Shown here: positions 22,877 to 31,629 of the stretch, in pieces | Layout: every line of letters starts with the position of its first letter | How positions within the stretch are numbered: position 1 is the first letter of the stretch | Assembly (NCBI GenBank): GCA_022510485.1 | Contig: JAFLTI010000013.1 | Coordinates: forward strand, 1 to 49,057 | DNA: 49,057 bases | Direction: 5' to 3' | Source of the DNA: Lentimicrobiaceae bacterium | GTDB lineage: Bacteria; Bacteroidota; Bacteroidia; Bacteroidales; P3 | Made by a program: the position numbers and the translations under genes | Notes under the pieces: model-generated | Seen by the model: the letters and a program-made list of their open reading frames with translations, nothing else | Database searches by the model: none | Told to the model about the DNA's origin: nothing

Positions 22877-24250
22877 TTATGCAGTGATTTCGGCAGCCAA
22901 AGCCTTTTCGTCTACCCCGTCAAAATTACCCGAGGTCATCCAGAGCAGATTGGTGTTTTTCCACTGCATGGCTTTCAAATCCTGCACCAACAACGCGCTG
23001 TTGTCGTAAACCTTTAAGTCTTTTCTGCCAAAAGCCTCGTAAATCATTTGGGCTGTAATCGGTTCCAATTTTTTGTGTTCCACCGCCTTGGGGTTAAAAT
23101 AGACGATAGCCGTATCCGCCTTTTCCATACAGCCCCCGTAATGCGAGAAGAAAATCTTGCTGAGGCTGCTGAAAGTATGCAGTTCCATACAGGCTACCAA
23201 AGCCCGCTGCGGATATTGCTCCTTTACCGCCGCGATGGTGGCGCGCAGTTTAGAGGGAGAATGGGCAAAATCCTTATAGACCGTTACCTCCGTCTTTTTG
23301 TTTTCGGCAATCTTTTCCAAACGGCGCGACGCCCCCTTGAAATGCACGATGCTCTTGAGGAAATCGGCATCCGCCACGCCCAAACTGTGGCATACCTGCC
23401 ATGCGGCAAGTATATTCTGCATATTGTGCCGCCCGAACACCTGCAAGGGATATGCCCTGCCCTCGTAAAGCAATTCGGTGCCGTTTTCCGTAACGCGGTA
23501 TTGAGGCACGCTGTAAGGGCGAAAACTTATATCGGCGCGTTCCTTGACAAGATTTTCGGCAATCTTCTTTACTTCCGGGTCTTCTTCGTAATACACCAAA
23601 GAGCCTTTGGGTTCTATGCTTTTGGCAAAAATATCGAACTGGGAAACATAGTTTTCAAAGGTGGGAAAAACATTGATGTGATCCCAAGCTATGCCGTTTA
23701 TTACCGCAATGTCCGGATGATAGAGATGAAATTTGGGACGGCGGTCGATAGGCGAAGTAAGGTATTCATCTCCCTCCAGCACCATTACACCTGCCGTACT
23801 GCTAAGGCGCACCATAATGTCGTAACCCTCCAGCTGCGCGCCCACCATATAGTCACATTCCACGCCGGCATCCTTAAACACGTGCAGAATCATAGCCGTT
23901 ACCGAAGTCTTGCCGTGGCTGCCGCCTATCACTACCCTCGTTTTGTCTTTAGACTGTTCGTAAAGGTATTCCGGATAAGAATAAATCTTAAGTCCCAATT
24001 CCTTGGCGCGTAAAAGTTCGGGATTGTCCTCGCGGGCGTGCATACCCAAAATTACGGCATCCAAATCAGACGTGATACGGTCGGGAAACCAACCCGGAGC
24101 GTCGGGCAGCAGTCCGTATTTTTCCAATCTACTCCGGGCAGGGTCAAAAATCTCGTCGTCGGAACCGCTTACCCGATACCCTTTCAAATGCAATGCCATA
24201 GCCAGATTATGCATGGCACTGCCTCCTATGGCGATAAAATGTACCTTCAT
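22877..24250 (-). CDS. mpl: UDP-N-acetylmuramate:murein-peptide ligase (Mpl-like)
   Basis: 457 residues of the Mur ligase family. The N-terminal Rossmann-like domain begins IAIGGSAMHNLAMAL, with ATP loop GGSHGKTSVTAM (about 108-119), substrate/metal region LEGDEYLTSPIDRRPKF and GIAWDHINVFPTF, and the C-terminal domain DFAHSPSKLRATI. The lack of the full MurC pattern and the LEGDEY segment favour Mpl, which joins recycled L-Ala-gamma-D-Glu-meso-DAP tripeptide to UDP-MurNAc. Cytoplasmic, cell-wall recycling. It lies 27 bases after the transketolase C-subunit gene on the same strand. Confidence 0.85.
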   Translation of the reverse strand: MKVHFIAIGGSAMHNLAMALHLKGYRVSGSDDEIFDPARSRLEKYGLLPDAPGWFPDRITSDLDAVILGMHAREDNPELLRAKELGLKIYSYPEYLYEQSKDKTRVVIGGSHGKTSVTAMILHVFKDAGVECDYMVGAQLEGYDIMVRLSSTAGVMVLEGDEYLTSPIDRRPKFHLYHPDIAVINGIAWDHINVFPTFENYVSQFDIFAKSIEPKGSLVYYEEDPEVKKIAENLVKERADISFRPYSVPQYRVTENGTELLYEGRAYPLQVFGRHNMQNILAAWQVCHSLGVADADFLKSIVHFKGASRRLEKIAENKKTEVTVYKDFAHSPSKLRATIAAVKEQYPQRALVACMELHTFSSLSKIFFSHYGGCMEKADTAIVYFNPKAVEHKKLEPITAQMIYEAFGRKDLKVYDNSALLVQDLKAMQWKNTNLLWMTSGNFDGVDEKALAAEITA

Positions 24251-24277
24251 ATCGAGAATTAGAACAAAGTCGAAAAC

Positions 24278-25234
24278 TTATTTCTTGCGGGCAAGCAAGG
24301 CTTCGGCTTTCTTTACGATGCCTTCTGTGTTCAAGCCGTAAAGGTCAAGCAGTTCCTGTGGTTTTCCGCTTTGCCCAAAACGGTCGTCAACGCCCAGCAT
24401 TTCCATAGGCACAGGATAGTTCCGCACCAAGAAGTTAGCCACCGCATCGCCCAAGCCGCCGTTAATCTGATGTTCTTCGCAAGTGAGCACGCAGCCCGTT
24501 TTCTTTACCGAAGCCAGCACACAAGCCGTATCGAGAGGCTTCAGGGTTGCCATATCGATTACTTCGGCTTGGATGCCCTTTTGCTGCAAGGCTTCCGCCG
24601 CTTCCAAAGCCGGCCATACCAAATGCCCGATAGCGATAATCGTAATATCGCTCCCCTCCTGCAACACATAGCCCTTGCCTATTTCAAAAGTACGGTCTGC
24701 CGGCGTAAAATTGGGAACCGTAGGGCGACCGCAGCGCAGATATACCGGTCCTGCATATTTTGCCACCGCCACCGTTGCCTGCACTGCCTGATTATAATCG
24801 CAAGGATGAACCACCGCCATACCCGGCATCATGCGCATCATACCCATATCTTCCAGAGCTTGGTGGGTAGCGCCGTCTTCTCCCACGCTCAAACCCGCAT
24901 GCGGCGCGTAAATCTTAACATTGGCGTGCGAATAAGCCACCGACTGACGAATCTGGTCGTACACACGCCCGGTGGAAAATTCGGCAAAAGTGCCCGTAAA
25001 AGGAATCTTGCCCGCCACCGCCAAACCGGCAGCGATGCCTATCATATTGGCTTCGGCTATACCTACCTGAAAAAAGCGGTCAGGATAAGCCTTGGCAAAG
25101 GCGTCCATTTTTACCGAACCCGTTAAATCGGCGGCGAGAGCCACCACCTGCGGCAGTTCTTTTGCCGCCAGCATCAAGCCCGCCCCAAATCCTGAGCGTG
25201 TATCTTTTTTCTCGGTGAAGGAATATTTATTCAT
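24278..25234 (-). CDS. Transketolase, C-terminal subunit
   Basis: 318 residues from ATG 25234. It carries the pyrimidine-binding and C-terminal domains of transketolase: TGSVKMDAF, the cofactor Glu in GIAEANMIGIAAGLA, HAGLSVGEDGATHQALEDM, CDYNQAVQA and the final GVDDRFGQSGKP. The N-terminal subunit is encoded upstream at 26647-27495; together they form one enzyme that moves two-carbon units in the pentose phosphate pathway. Unusually, a VWA protein gene lies between the two halves. The gap to that gene is 22 bases. Confidence 0.88.
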   Translation of the reverse strand: MNKYSFTEKKDTRSGFGAGLMLAAKELPQVVALAADLTGSVKMDAFAKAYPDRFFQVGIAEANMIGIAAGLAVAGKIPFTGTFAEFSTGRVYDQIRQSVAYSHANVKIYAPHAGLSVGEDGATHQALEDMGMMRMMPGMAVVHPCDYNQAVQATVAVAKYAGPVYLRCGRPTVPNFTPADRTFEIGKGYVLQEGSDITIIAIGHLVWPALEAAEALQQKGIQAEVIDMATLKPLDTACVLASVKKTGCVLTCEEHQINGGLGDAVANFLVRNYPVPMEMLGVDDRFGQSGKPQELLDLYGLNTEGIVKKAEALLARKK

Positions 25235-25256
25235 AATTGACTGATTTTTCGCTGTA

Positions 25257-26645
25257 TTACAAATTAACATCTACCGTTGCTCCCGGTTTGAGAACAAAGG
25301 TTTTTTCTCGCGTTGCCGAGGTACGCAGATTGTAGCGCGAGCGATATACGATGCGGTAAGTTCCCGGTCTAAGGTAAAGGGTTTCTATGCTCTTGTCTTC
25401 CGAAAAATTATACACCAGTTTTTGCTCCTTTTCCGATTCTAAGGAATAGAGCGTACCGTAGCCCGAACCGTTGCGTTTGAACACCAAGATGCCAAGCATA
25501 GGTAAATCAATAGTGGTGGTCTTGTTGGGGCTTATCTCCACATTCTTGAGGCTTACAGGCGGCAAGGTAAGTATATCCACATCGTACTTGCCCGCTAAAT
25601 AGCGGTTGTTGGCGTTTATGTACTGCACGTTCACTATTTCCGTCTGACCCGGTTTCCTTATCACGCAGGGTGTGTTTTCGGTAACCGAAGCGCGTGAACC
25701 TTTCATCGATACCAGCAGATTGCCCTGCGCGGCAGGAATGGCTATCGTATTGTGCCGTCCGGTGCGCACCACAATCGAATCCTTACGCAAAGGCGGCAAG
25801 GTATGCACCACCATATCATACACATGCAAAGGGTCGAGGGTAAGGGTATCGGGGCGGCCGTAATAATTGAGCGTATGAACGTAGTTGTAAACCACATTGC
25901 CAGAAACATGGTCGTAAAAAGTCATGTTCAGGTTGGTTACCGTAGGCGAACCGTCGGTATCCAGCAGGTTTACCTGCGCGGTGGTGTTGTTCAGGGCTTG
26001 GGATATCACGATTTCAAAGGCACGCACAAAGTCGTTTTCATCGGCGGCGTCAAAATATTCGCCCACACATTGAAACTCGTTTGAAAAGTCTTTGCCGATA
26101 CCAATAATGAAAGGTTTGAGCGCGATGCCCTGTTTCTGCAGAATACGGGATGCCTCACAAGGATCCCCCCCACATTCTTCTATGCCGTCGGTTATCAAGA
26201 TAATCAGGTTCCGGCAATCCTCACAGGGCGGAAAATCATTGGCAGCTTCGGTAAGCGAATACGCTATAGGCGTAGCCCCCTTGGGAACCAAACCCTTTAT
26301 TACCTGTATTATCTTTTTAGCGTTGTCTGACGAAAAAGGAACTTCTAATTTGCTGTCGTTGCAATCCAAAGGAGGATAGTGGCTTTGGTGCCCATAGACC
26401 CGCAAGGCAAGCTGCACGTTGTCAAGCCCGCTCAGCGAATCCACGATTTCCGCTATGAGCCGTTTGGATATAGACATTTTGGAGGCACTCTGCCAGCGGG
26501 CGTTCATTGAGTTGGAAGCATCGTATATAAGCAGAATACGGTTCAGGGGGCGCGATCCCTCCTGCCCTCTCAAAAACGAAAAGGCGCAGAGGGCACACAG
26601 CCCTAAGCCTACCATACGCTTCAGAAACCCGCCCATTCCCCGCAT
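25257..26645 (-). CDS. Exported VWA-domain protein
   Basis: 462 residues from ATG 26645, one base after the stop of the transketolase N-subunit gene. A signal peptide (MRGMGGFLKRMVGLGLCALC ... LRGQ, about residue 28) precedes a von Willebrand A domain with a metal site: DASNSMN (D42, S44, S46), GATPIAYSL and ITDGIEECGGDPC. The rest (about 240-462) is a run of beta-rich, PEGA-like segments such as AAQGNLLVSMKG, AGKYDVDILTLPP and LRPGTYRIVYRSRYN. There is no lipobox or sorting domain, so it is probably periplasmic. Ligand and role are unknown; VWA domains bind proteins through the metal site. The firm position inside the transketolase operon is odd and has no obvious metabolic reason. Confidence 0.75.
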   Translation of the reverse strand: MRGMGGFLKRMVGLGLCALCAFSFLRGQEGSRPLNRILLIYDASNSMNARWQSASKMSISKRLIAEIVDSLSGLDNVQLALRVYGHQSHYPPLDCNDSKLEVPFSSDNAKKIIQVIKGLVPKGATPIAYSLTEAANDFPPCEDCRNLIILITDGIEECGGDPCEASRILQKQGIALKPFIIGIGKDFSNEFQCVGEYFDAADENDFVRAFEIVISQALNNTTAQVNLLDTDGSPTVTNLNMTFYDHVSGNVVYNYVHTLNYYGRPDTLTLDPLHVYDMVVHTLPPLRKDSIVVRTGRHNTIAIPAAQGNLLVSMKGSRASVTENTPCVIRKPGQTEIVNVQYINANNRYLAGKYDVDILTLPPVSLKNVEISPNKTTTIDLPMLGILVFKRNGSGYGTLYSLESEKEQKLVYNFSEDKSIETLYLRPGTYRIVYRSRYNLRTSATREKTFVLKPGATVDVNL

Positions 26646-26646
26646 T

Positions 26647-27495
26647 TTAATAATCTCCGTATTGCGTTTCGGGCAGTTGTGCCAATGCCGCGCTTGCCTG
26701 TTCGTCGTTGGGAGCCGTGCCGTGCCATTTGGCAAGGTTTTTCATAAAATCAACACCGTAGCCCATTTCGGTACGCATCACAATCATTACCGGTTTGCCT
26801 TTACCTGTATGTTCCTTGGCGGTGCGCAGCGTTTTTTCCACCGACTCGGTATCGTTGCCGTTCATCGTGAGCACATCCCAGCCAAAAGCGGCAAACTTGG
26901 CGTTCAAATCGCCCAGATCCATCACCTCTTTCGTGGCACCGTCTATTTGCAAGCCATTGTGATCCACCACCGAAATAAGGTTGTCTACCTGCTTGGAACC
27001 GGCAAACATGGCACTTTCCCAAATCTGCCCTTCTTCCAATTCCCCGTCGCCGTGCAAGGTGTAAACAAGGTGTTTGTCGCCGTCCATCTTTTTAGCCAAT
27101 GCCATACCGATGGCGTTAGACATGCCTTGCCCCAAGGAACCCGATGCCATACGGATGCCGGGTAAATGGTGGGATATGCTGGGATGCCCTTGCAGACGGC
27201 TTCCCAATTGGCGCAATGTTCCCAATTCAGAAATCGGAAAATAGCCGGTTCTTGCCAGCACACTGTAAAGCACCGGGGCGATATGGCCGTTAGACAGAAA
27301 GAATACGTCCTGCCCCTTGCCGTCTATCGTAAACTTTTCCGGACTGTGTTCCATTATGTTGAAATACAATACCGTCATAAAATCGGCACAGCCTAAAGAT
27401 CCGCCCGTATGACCCGATTTGGCTCCATGTATCATACGCACCACGTCGCGACGGACTTGGGTTGCCATTTGTTGCAATTCTGCTTGGTTTAGCAT
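26647..27495 (-). CDS. Transketolase, N-terminal subunit
   Basis: 282 residues: the thiamine-diphosphate pyrophosphate-binding half, with KSGHTGGSLGCADFMTVLYF, GHIAPVLYSVLARTGY, GSLGQGMSNAIGMALA and the ThDP motif HGDGELEEGQIWE ... VVDHNGLQIDG. It needs the C-terminal subunit encoded at 24278-25234. The next gene in the operon starts one base after its stop. The promoter box is at 27525-27532. Confidence 0.9.
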   Translation of the reverse strand: MLNQAELQQMATQVRRDVVRMIHGAKSGHTGGSLGCADFMTVLYFNIMEHSPEKFTIDGKGQDVFFLSNGHIAPVLYSVLARTGYFPISELGTLRQLGSRLQGHPSISHHLPGIRMASGSLGQGMSNAIGMALAKKMDGDKHLVYTLHGDGELEEGQIWESAMFAGSKQVDNLISVVDHNGLQIDGATKEVMDLGDLNAKFAAFGWDVLTMNGNDTESVEKTLRTAKEHTGKGKPVMIVMRTEMGYGVDFMKNLAKWHGTAPNDEQASAALAQLPETQYGDY

Positions 27496-27524
27496 AGTGT
27501 TTATCTGAATTTATCTAAACTTTG

Positions 27525-27532
27525 CAAATGTA
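27525..27532 (-). promoter_or_regulatory. -7 box for the transketolase operon
   Basis: TACATTTG on the minus strand, 29 bases upstream of ATG 27495, back-to-back with the flippase promoter. Confidence 0.6.
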
Positions 27533-27553
27533 AGCAAAAAGCATTATTTATGC

Positions 27554-27561
27554 TATCTTTG
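27554..27561 (+). promoter_or_regulatory. -7 box for the flippase gene
   Basis: TATCTTTG, exact consensus, 22 bases before ATG 27584. Confidence 0.65.
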
Positions 27562-27583
27562 CCAAGATAGTTTTATCTAAAAT

Positions 27584-29053
27584 ATGCCCGAACAGAGCCT
27601 AAAAGACAGAACCGCCAAAGGATTGCTGTGGACCGGGGTCGGAAACTTTGCCACGCAGGTGATAAACATGCTTTTCGGCATTGTAATTGCCCGTATCCTC
27701 TTGCCCGACGACTACGGCATGGTGGGTCTGTTGGTAGTGTTTACCGGCATCGCCTCCGCTCTTCAGGAAAGCGGGCTGACCTCAGCCCTTATCAACAAGA
27801 AAGATTGCCGTCACGAAGATTACAACGCCGTTTTCTGGTTTAGTTTTTTAACGAGCATAACACTTTACATCATTCTCTTTTGCGCTTCTCCATTAATTGC
27901 CCGATTCTATCATATACCGGAACTTACAGCCTTGGGTAGAATTGCGTTCTTGAGCTTTGTTTTCTCCTCTATCGGCATAGTTCCTTATGCTATGATGCTC
28001 AAGGAAATACAATCAAGCAAGATAGCGATTATCAATTTTACCTCATGTCTTATAGCCGGTATCGGTGGAATTGTTATGGCTCTTTACGGTATGGCTTATT
28101 GGGGACTGGCGATACAGTCTATCAGCATATATATGCTACGAGGCATATTCGCATGGTATACAGTAAAATGGAAGCCATCTTGGAACATCCGGTTCAGACC
28201 CATCGTTCCCTTATGGAAATTCGGGGTAAATATATTGTTGACCCGCGTTTTTGAAACCATCACCAACAATATCCTGACTATTTTCTTGGGGCGTTTCTTT
28301 TCTAAAACTGCGGTAGGTTACTATAATCAGGCGAACAAATGGAACTACATGGCTTATTCTTCTTTGTCTTTTATGATAAACAGTACGGCGCAACCGGTTT
28401 TTGTGCAAGCCGACGATGAAGAGGAACGGAGCCGGCGGGTGTTACGGAAAATGCTTCGTTTTATGGCGTTCATTTCATTTCCCTGTATGTTCGGTCTGGC
28501 GTTGATCGCACCCGAATTCATCATCATCACGATTACCGATAAGTGGGCAAATGCCATTCCTCTCCTTCGGGTGCTGTGCATCGGGGGGGCGTTCCTGCCT
28601 TTGCTTAGCATCTTCTCCAATTTTATCTTGAGCCGGGGCAAATCCAACATCACGCTCGCCAGCACCGTATGTCTTTCGGCAGTGCAGCTTGCAACGGCTT
28701 ATCTGTTCCGTAAAACCGGAATCCTTTATATGACAATGGCTTACACTTCGGTTTCCATTCTTTGGTTACTGGTTTGGCAGCTGTTGGTGCGACGGGAAAT
28801 TCACTTGCGTCTGCGCGACACGGTAAAAGATGTGCTGCCGTTTTTCTTGATTGCCGCTGCCGTAATGATTGCCACGCACTATATCACCCTGCCTTTAAGC
28901 AATATCTATCTGCGTATCTTGGCAAAAATCATCTGCGCCGCAGCCCTCTACTGCCTTGCCATGCACCTAAGCGGTTCCAATATCTACAAAGAATTTCTAT
29001 CCTACGCCAAAGGCGGCATCCGCAAAGTGTTAACGAGAAAGAAACCATTATGA
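27584..29053 (+). CDS. Polysaccharide/oligosaccharide flippase (MOP superfamily, Wzx/RfbX type)
   Basis: 489 residues with about 14 hydrophobic helices. The start (LKDRTAKGLLWTGVGNFATQ) and ARILLPDDYGMVGLLVVFTG are typical of the lipopolysaccharide or O-unit exporter branch, which flips undecaprenyl-linked glycans across the inner membrane. No glycosyltransferase genes accompany it, so the glycan cannot be named. The last codon overlaps the start of the cytidylyltransferase gene (ATGA). Confidence 0.85.
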   Translation: MPEQSLKDRTAKGLLWTGVGNFATQVINMLFGIVIARILLPDDYGMVGLLVVFTGIASALQESGLTSALINKKDCRHEDYNAVFWFSFLTSITLYIILFCASPLIARFYHIPELTALGRIAFLSFVFSSIGIVPYAMMLKEIQSSKIAIINFTSCLIAGIGGIVMALYGMAYWGLAIQSISIYMLRGIFAWYTVKWKPSWNIRFRPIVPLWKFGVNILLTRVFETITNNILTIFLGRFFSKTAVGYYNQANKWNYMAYSSLSFMINSTAQPVFVQADDEEERSRRVLRKMLRFMAFISFPCMFGLALIAPEFIIITITDKWANAIPLLRVLCIGGAFLPLLSIFSNFILSRGKSNITLASTVCLSAVQLATAYLFRKTGILYMTMAYTSVSILWLLVWQLLVRREIHLRLRDTVKDVLPFFLIAAAVMIATHYITLPLSNIYLRILAKIICAAALYCLAMHLSGSNIYKEFLSYAKGGIRKVLTRKKPL

Positions 29054-29748
29054 ACACCACTTTACGCAATATAGCCATCATTTTGGCAGGGGGCAGCGGT
29101 AGCCGCGTGGGCGGGGCTTTGCCTAAGCAGTTTTTACCTTTGGGCGGAAAAACGGTTTTGGAACTTGCCGTAGACGCATTTGAAAACAATGCGAACATAC
29201 ACCAGACCGCCATTGTCTGCGCTCCCGAATGGAAAGCGAAGATAGACGAGTTGGTAAGCCGGAATCATTGGGGCAAGTTAGATAAAATCCTGAGGGGAGG
29301 TGCGGAACGCTATCATTCTACCCTTTCGGCTATCAATGCCTATAAAGACAGCGGTGCCAACCTGATTTTTCACGATGCTGCCCGCCCCTTGGTGAGCCAG
29401 CGCATCATAAACGATGTATGCGCCGCCCTTAAGCAGCACCAAGCCGTAGATGTGGCGCTGCCCTGCACCGATACCGTCTTGCAGGTAGCCAACGGCTTTA
29501 TCGAAAGGATTCCCGACCGCAACCGGCTTATGTGCAGCCAGACCCCGCAGGCATTCCGAACCGAAATCATAGCCAAGGCATACGAAATGGCTATAAAAGA
29601 CCCCCACTTCACCGCCACCGACGATTGCGGCGTACTGATCCGCTATCTTCCGCAGATTCCTATTTTTGTAGTAAAGGGCGAGGAACGCAATCTAAAACTC
29701 ACCCACGCTCAGGACCTGCCTATTCTGGAATGTCTTTTTTCTTTGTAA
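29050..29748 (+). CDS. ispD: IspD/TarI-family cytidylyltransferase (probably IspD)
   Basis: 232 residues from ATG 29050. The nucleotide loop LAGGSGSRVGGALPKQFLPL, FHDAARPLVSQ and ERNLKLTHAQDL fit 2-C-methyl-D-erythritol 4-phosphate cytidylyltransferase, which uses CTP in the isoprenoid MEP pathway. The related TarI-type enzymes make CDP-ribitol for surface polymers, and the overlap with a flippase gene leaves that option open. The 3' end overlaps the VOC gene on the other strand by 29 bases. Confidence 0.75.
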   Translation: MNTTLRNIAIILAGGSGSRVGGALPKQFLPLGGKTVLELAVDAFENNANIHQTAIVCAPEWKAKIDELVSRNHWGKLDKILRGGAERYHSTLSAINAYKDSGANLIFHDAARPLVSQRIINDVCAALKQHQAVDVALPCTDTVLQVANGFIERIPDRNRLMCSQTPQAFRTEIIAKAYEMAIKDPHFTATDDCGVLIRYLPQIPIFVVKGEERNLKLTHAQDLPILECLFSL

Positions 29749-30832
29749 AGCGCAAGGCTTTTACTATCCAGTCGGGCAAAGGCTTATTAGCGTTGAACCG
29801 TTGCAGGTTCAAATAAAGCCCCCACTTTTTAAGGATAGGCACGCGGCAGGTTTCCACATACTCTATCAAGGTTCCCGAAGGGTCTTCGTTGTAGGCGAAA
29901 TGCCCGGCGGCATCGCCCATATCAAAATTGGGATTCTGCTTTATGCTGTCTACCGTAAAGGCACTGCCTATCTTCCGCGCCCTTTCGCGCATCGCGTCGA
30001 TATGGCGTATATCATAACAGATCTGTATAAAGCCTAATTCTCCCCAATATCGGTTCTCAAAAATCTTGCGTGCCGGCACAGGGCGGTCCATAGCCTGTAT
30101 CAACTCTATTTCGGAGCTGCCCAATAAACGGGAAAAACCGCCGGTTCTATCTTGGGAATGAGTCAGCAATACCCGGCGGAACCTTACTCCGGGTGTGCCC
30201 AATTTTTCTAAATCGGAAAACACTTCGGTTGTATCGGAACATATCTTGTCGTAACCCAACATTTCTTTGTAGAACGCTATGGCGGCATCCATATCGGCAC
30301 AGCCCACCACTGCCCCATACACTCCGCCGGTAGGCTTGTTTTCGTTTACAAACCAAGCTCCGGGATTCTTTACTTCCACCAGCTGAAAGATATTGCCGTC
30401 GGGATCCCAAAGGTAGAAATAGCCGCGGTTCAAACTGTCTTTATAGAGTTCGCTCACGGTAGCGCCCATATTCACGTAGAGTTTGTGGGTGGCTACGGCA
30501 TCCTTACATTTTATCTTGCAGGCAAAAACCCCGTAATCGCCGGGCAGAACGGCAAAATCTGCCGAACGAGGTTCAAAATCGCGGTGCTGCCATATTTCAA
30601 AACCTCCGCCGCCTTGCAGGTTTACCGCCAGCACCGCACGGCGGTTGCGCGGTTTGCCTCCCGTGTAAGGCAACATATATTCTGCCGGAGCGCGTTCATC
30701 GAATATTATGGCATCCGTACCGAAAAAACGGTTGTACCACCGCCACGCACCCGCCACATCGCGCACGCCGATACCTATCTGCTGTATGCCCGAAACAACG
30801 GGCTGCATTTCTGAGGTCTGATTTGCCTTCAT
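29720..30832 (-). CDS. Two-domain VOC (glyoxalase-fold) protein
   Basis: 370 residues with two vicinal-oxygen-chelate modules. The first (about 13-152) runs from GIQQIGIGVRDVAGAWRWYN to YLWDPDGNIFQLVEV; the second (about 170-330) from VYGAVVGCADMDAAIAFYKE to YNEDPSGTLIEYVET. The His/Glu pattern at these ends is that of metal-binding VOC proteins such as dioxygenases and glyoxalases. Substrate unknown. It lies 11 bases after the SDR gene, so the two may serve the same small-molecule pathway. Confidence 0.7.
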   Translation of the reverse strand: MKANQTSEMQPVVSGIQQIGIGVRDVAGAWRWYNRFFGTDAIIFDERAPAEYMLPYTGGKPRNRRAVLAVNLQGGGGFEIWQHRDFEPRSADFAVLPGDYGVFACKIKCKDAVATHKLYVNMGATVSELYKDSLNRGYFYLWDPDGNIFQLVEVKNPGAWFVNENKPTGGVYGAVVGCADMDAAIAFYKEMLGYDKICSDTTEVFSDLEKLGTPGVRFRRVLLTHSQDRTGGFSRLLGSSEIELIQAMDRPVPARKIFENRYWGELGFIQICYDIRHIDAMRERARKIGSAFTVDSIKQNPNFDMGDAAGHFAYNEDPSGTLIEYVETCRVPILKKWGLYLNLQRFNANKPLPDWIVKALRFTKKKDIPE

Positions 30833-30843
30833 ATTTCAGTTTT

Positions 30844-31629
30844 TCAATTTGGTTTTACCTTGCCTGCCAACATATAGTACAAAGCCGGTATATATCGGCG
30901 AAAATACACCATCAGTATATCCTTTTGGCATATATAGATTTCCTTTTTATTGCGTTTTACGGCACGCACAATGCGCTTAGCGCAATTTTGGGCACTGATG
31001 CCGTTCTTTTGAGCGTGGTCCATAATGCCGTATTCGCTGCCGTCGGCTTTTAGGGCGTGTAAAGACACATTGGTAAGGATTCTTCCGGGGCAGACCATAG
31101 TTACGGAAATTCCGTTCCTGCCATTTTCGGCACGAAGGCTTTCGTAAAAGCCGTGCAAGGCGTGCTTGGCTGCCGAATATGCCGAGCGTTGCGGAAAACC
31201 GAACACCCCCACAATGCTGCTGATAACCACAAAGCGACCTTTGCCTCGGGCGAGCATGGAGGGCAAGACCGCCTTGCTTAGCTGCACGCCGCCAAAATAG
31301 TCTACCTGCATAATCTTGCGGTCTACCTCAAGCGGAGTTTCCGCCACCAAAGAACGCTGGCTGATGCCTCCGTTATTGACCAGCACATCTACATAGCCGA
31401 ACTTGGAAAGTACGTTTTGCGCCGCCTTGTCTATCGTTTGGGGTTCGCTCAGATCAAGACATTCTATATGGCAGTTTTCGGGATGGGCGCAAGCCTTGCG
31501 AACCCTTTCCAATTCTTCCTGTTTACGAGAAGAAAGGATAAGCAACTCTCCCTGCCGGGAATATTCGTATGCCAAAGCTTCTCCTATACCCGAAGAAGCA
31601 CCGGTAATCCATATAATCTGTTTATCCAC
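30844..31629 (-). CDS. Short-chain dehydrogenase/reductase
   Basis: 261 residues of the classical SDR family: cofactor loop TGASSGIG (10-17), LVNNGG, catalytic Ser in VVISSIVGVF, and YSAAK with Tyr and Lys. The tail (MVYFRRYIPALYYMLAGKVKPN) is hydrophobic, as in membrane-associated DHRS7-like members. Substrate unknown. Its start overlaps the end of the CCA-adding enzyme gene by 8 bases. Confidence 0.82.
   Translation of the reverse strand: MDKQIIWITGASSGIGEALAYEYSRQGELLILSSRKQEELERVRKACAHPENCHIECLDLSEPQTIDKAAQNVLSKFGYVDVLVNNGGISQRSLVAETPLEVDRKIMQVDYFGGVQLSKAVLPSMLARGKGRFVVISSIVGVFGFPQRSAYSAAKHALHGFYESLRAENGRNGISVTMVCPGRILTNVSLHALKADGSEYGIMDHAQKNGISAQNCAKRIVRAVKRNKKEIYICQKDILMVYFRRYIPALYYMLAGKVKPN

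Noticed and set aside
28762-29049. Upstream extension of the IspD-like frame
   Set aside because: It lies inside the flippase gene; the cytidylyltransferase fold begins at ATG 29050 with an ATGA overlap.
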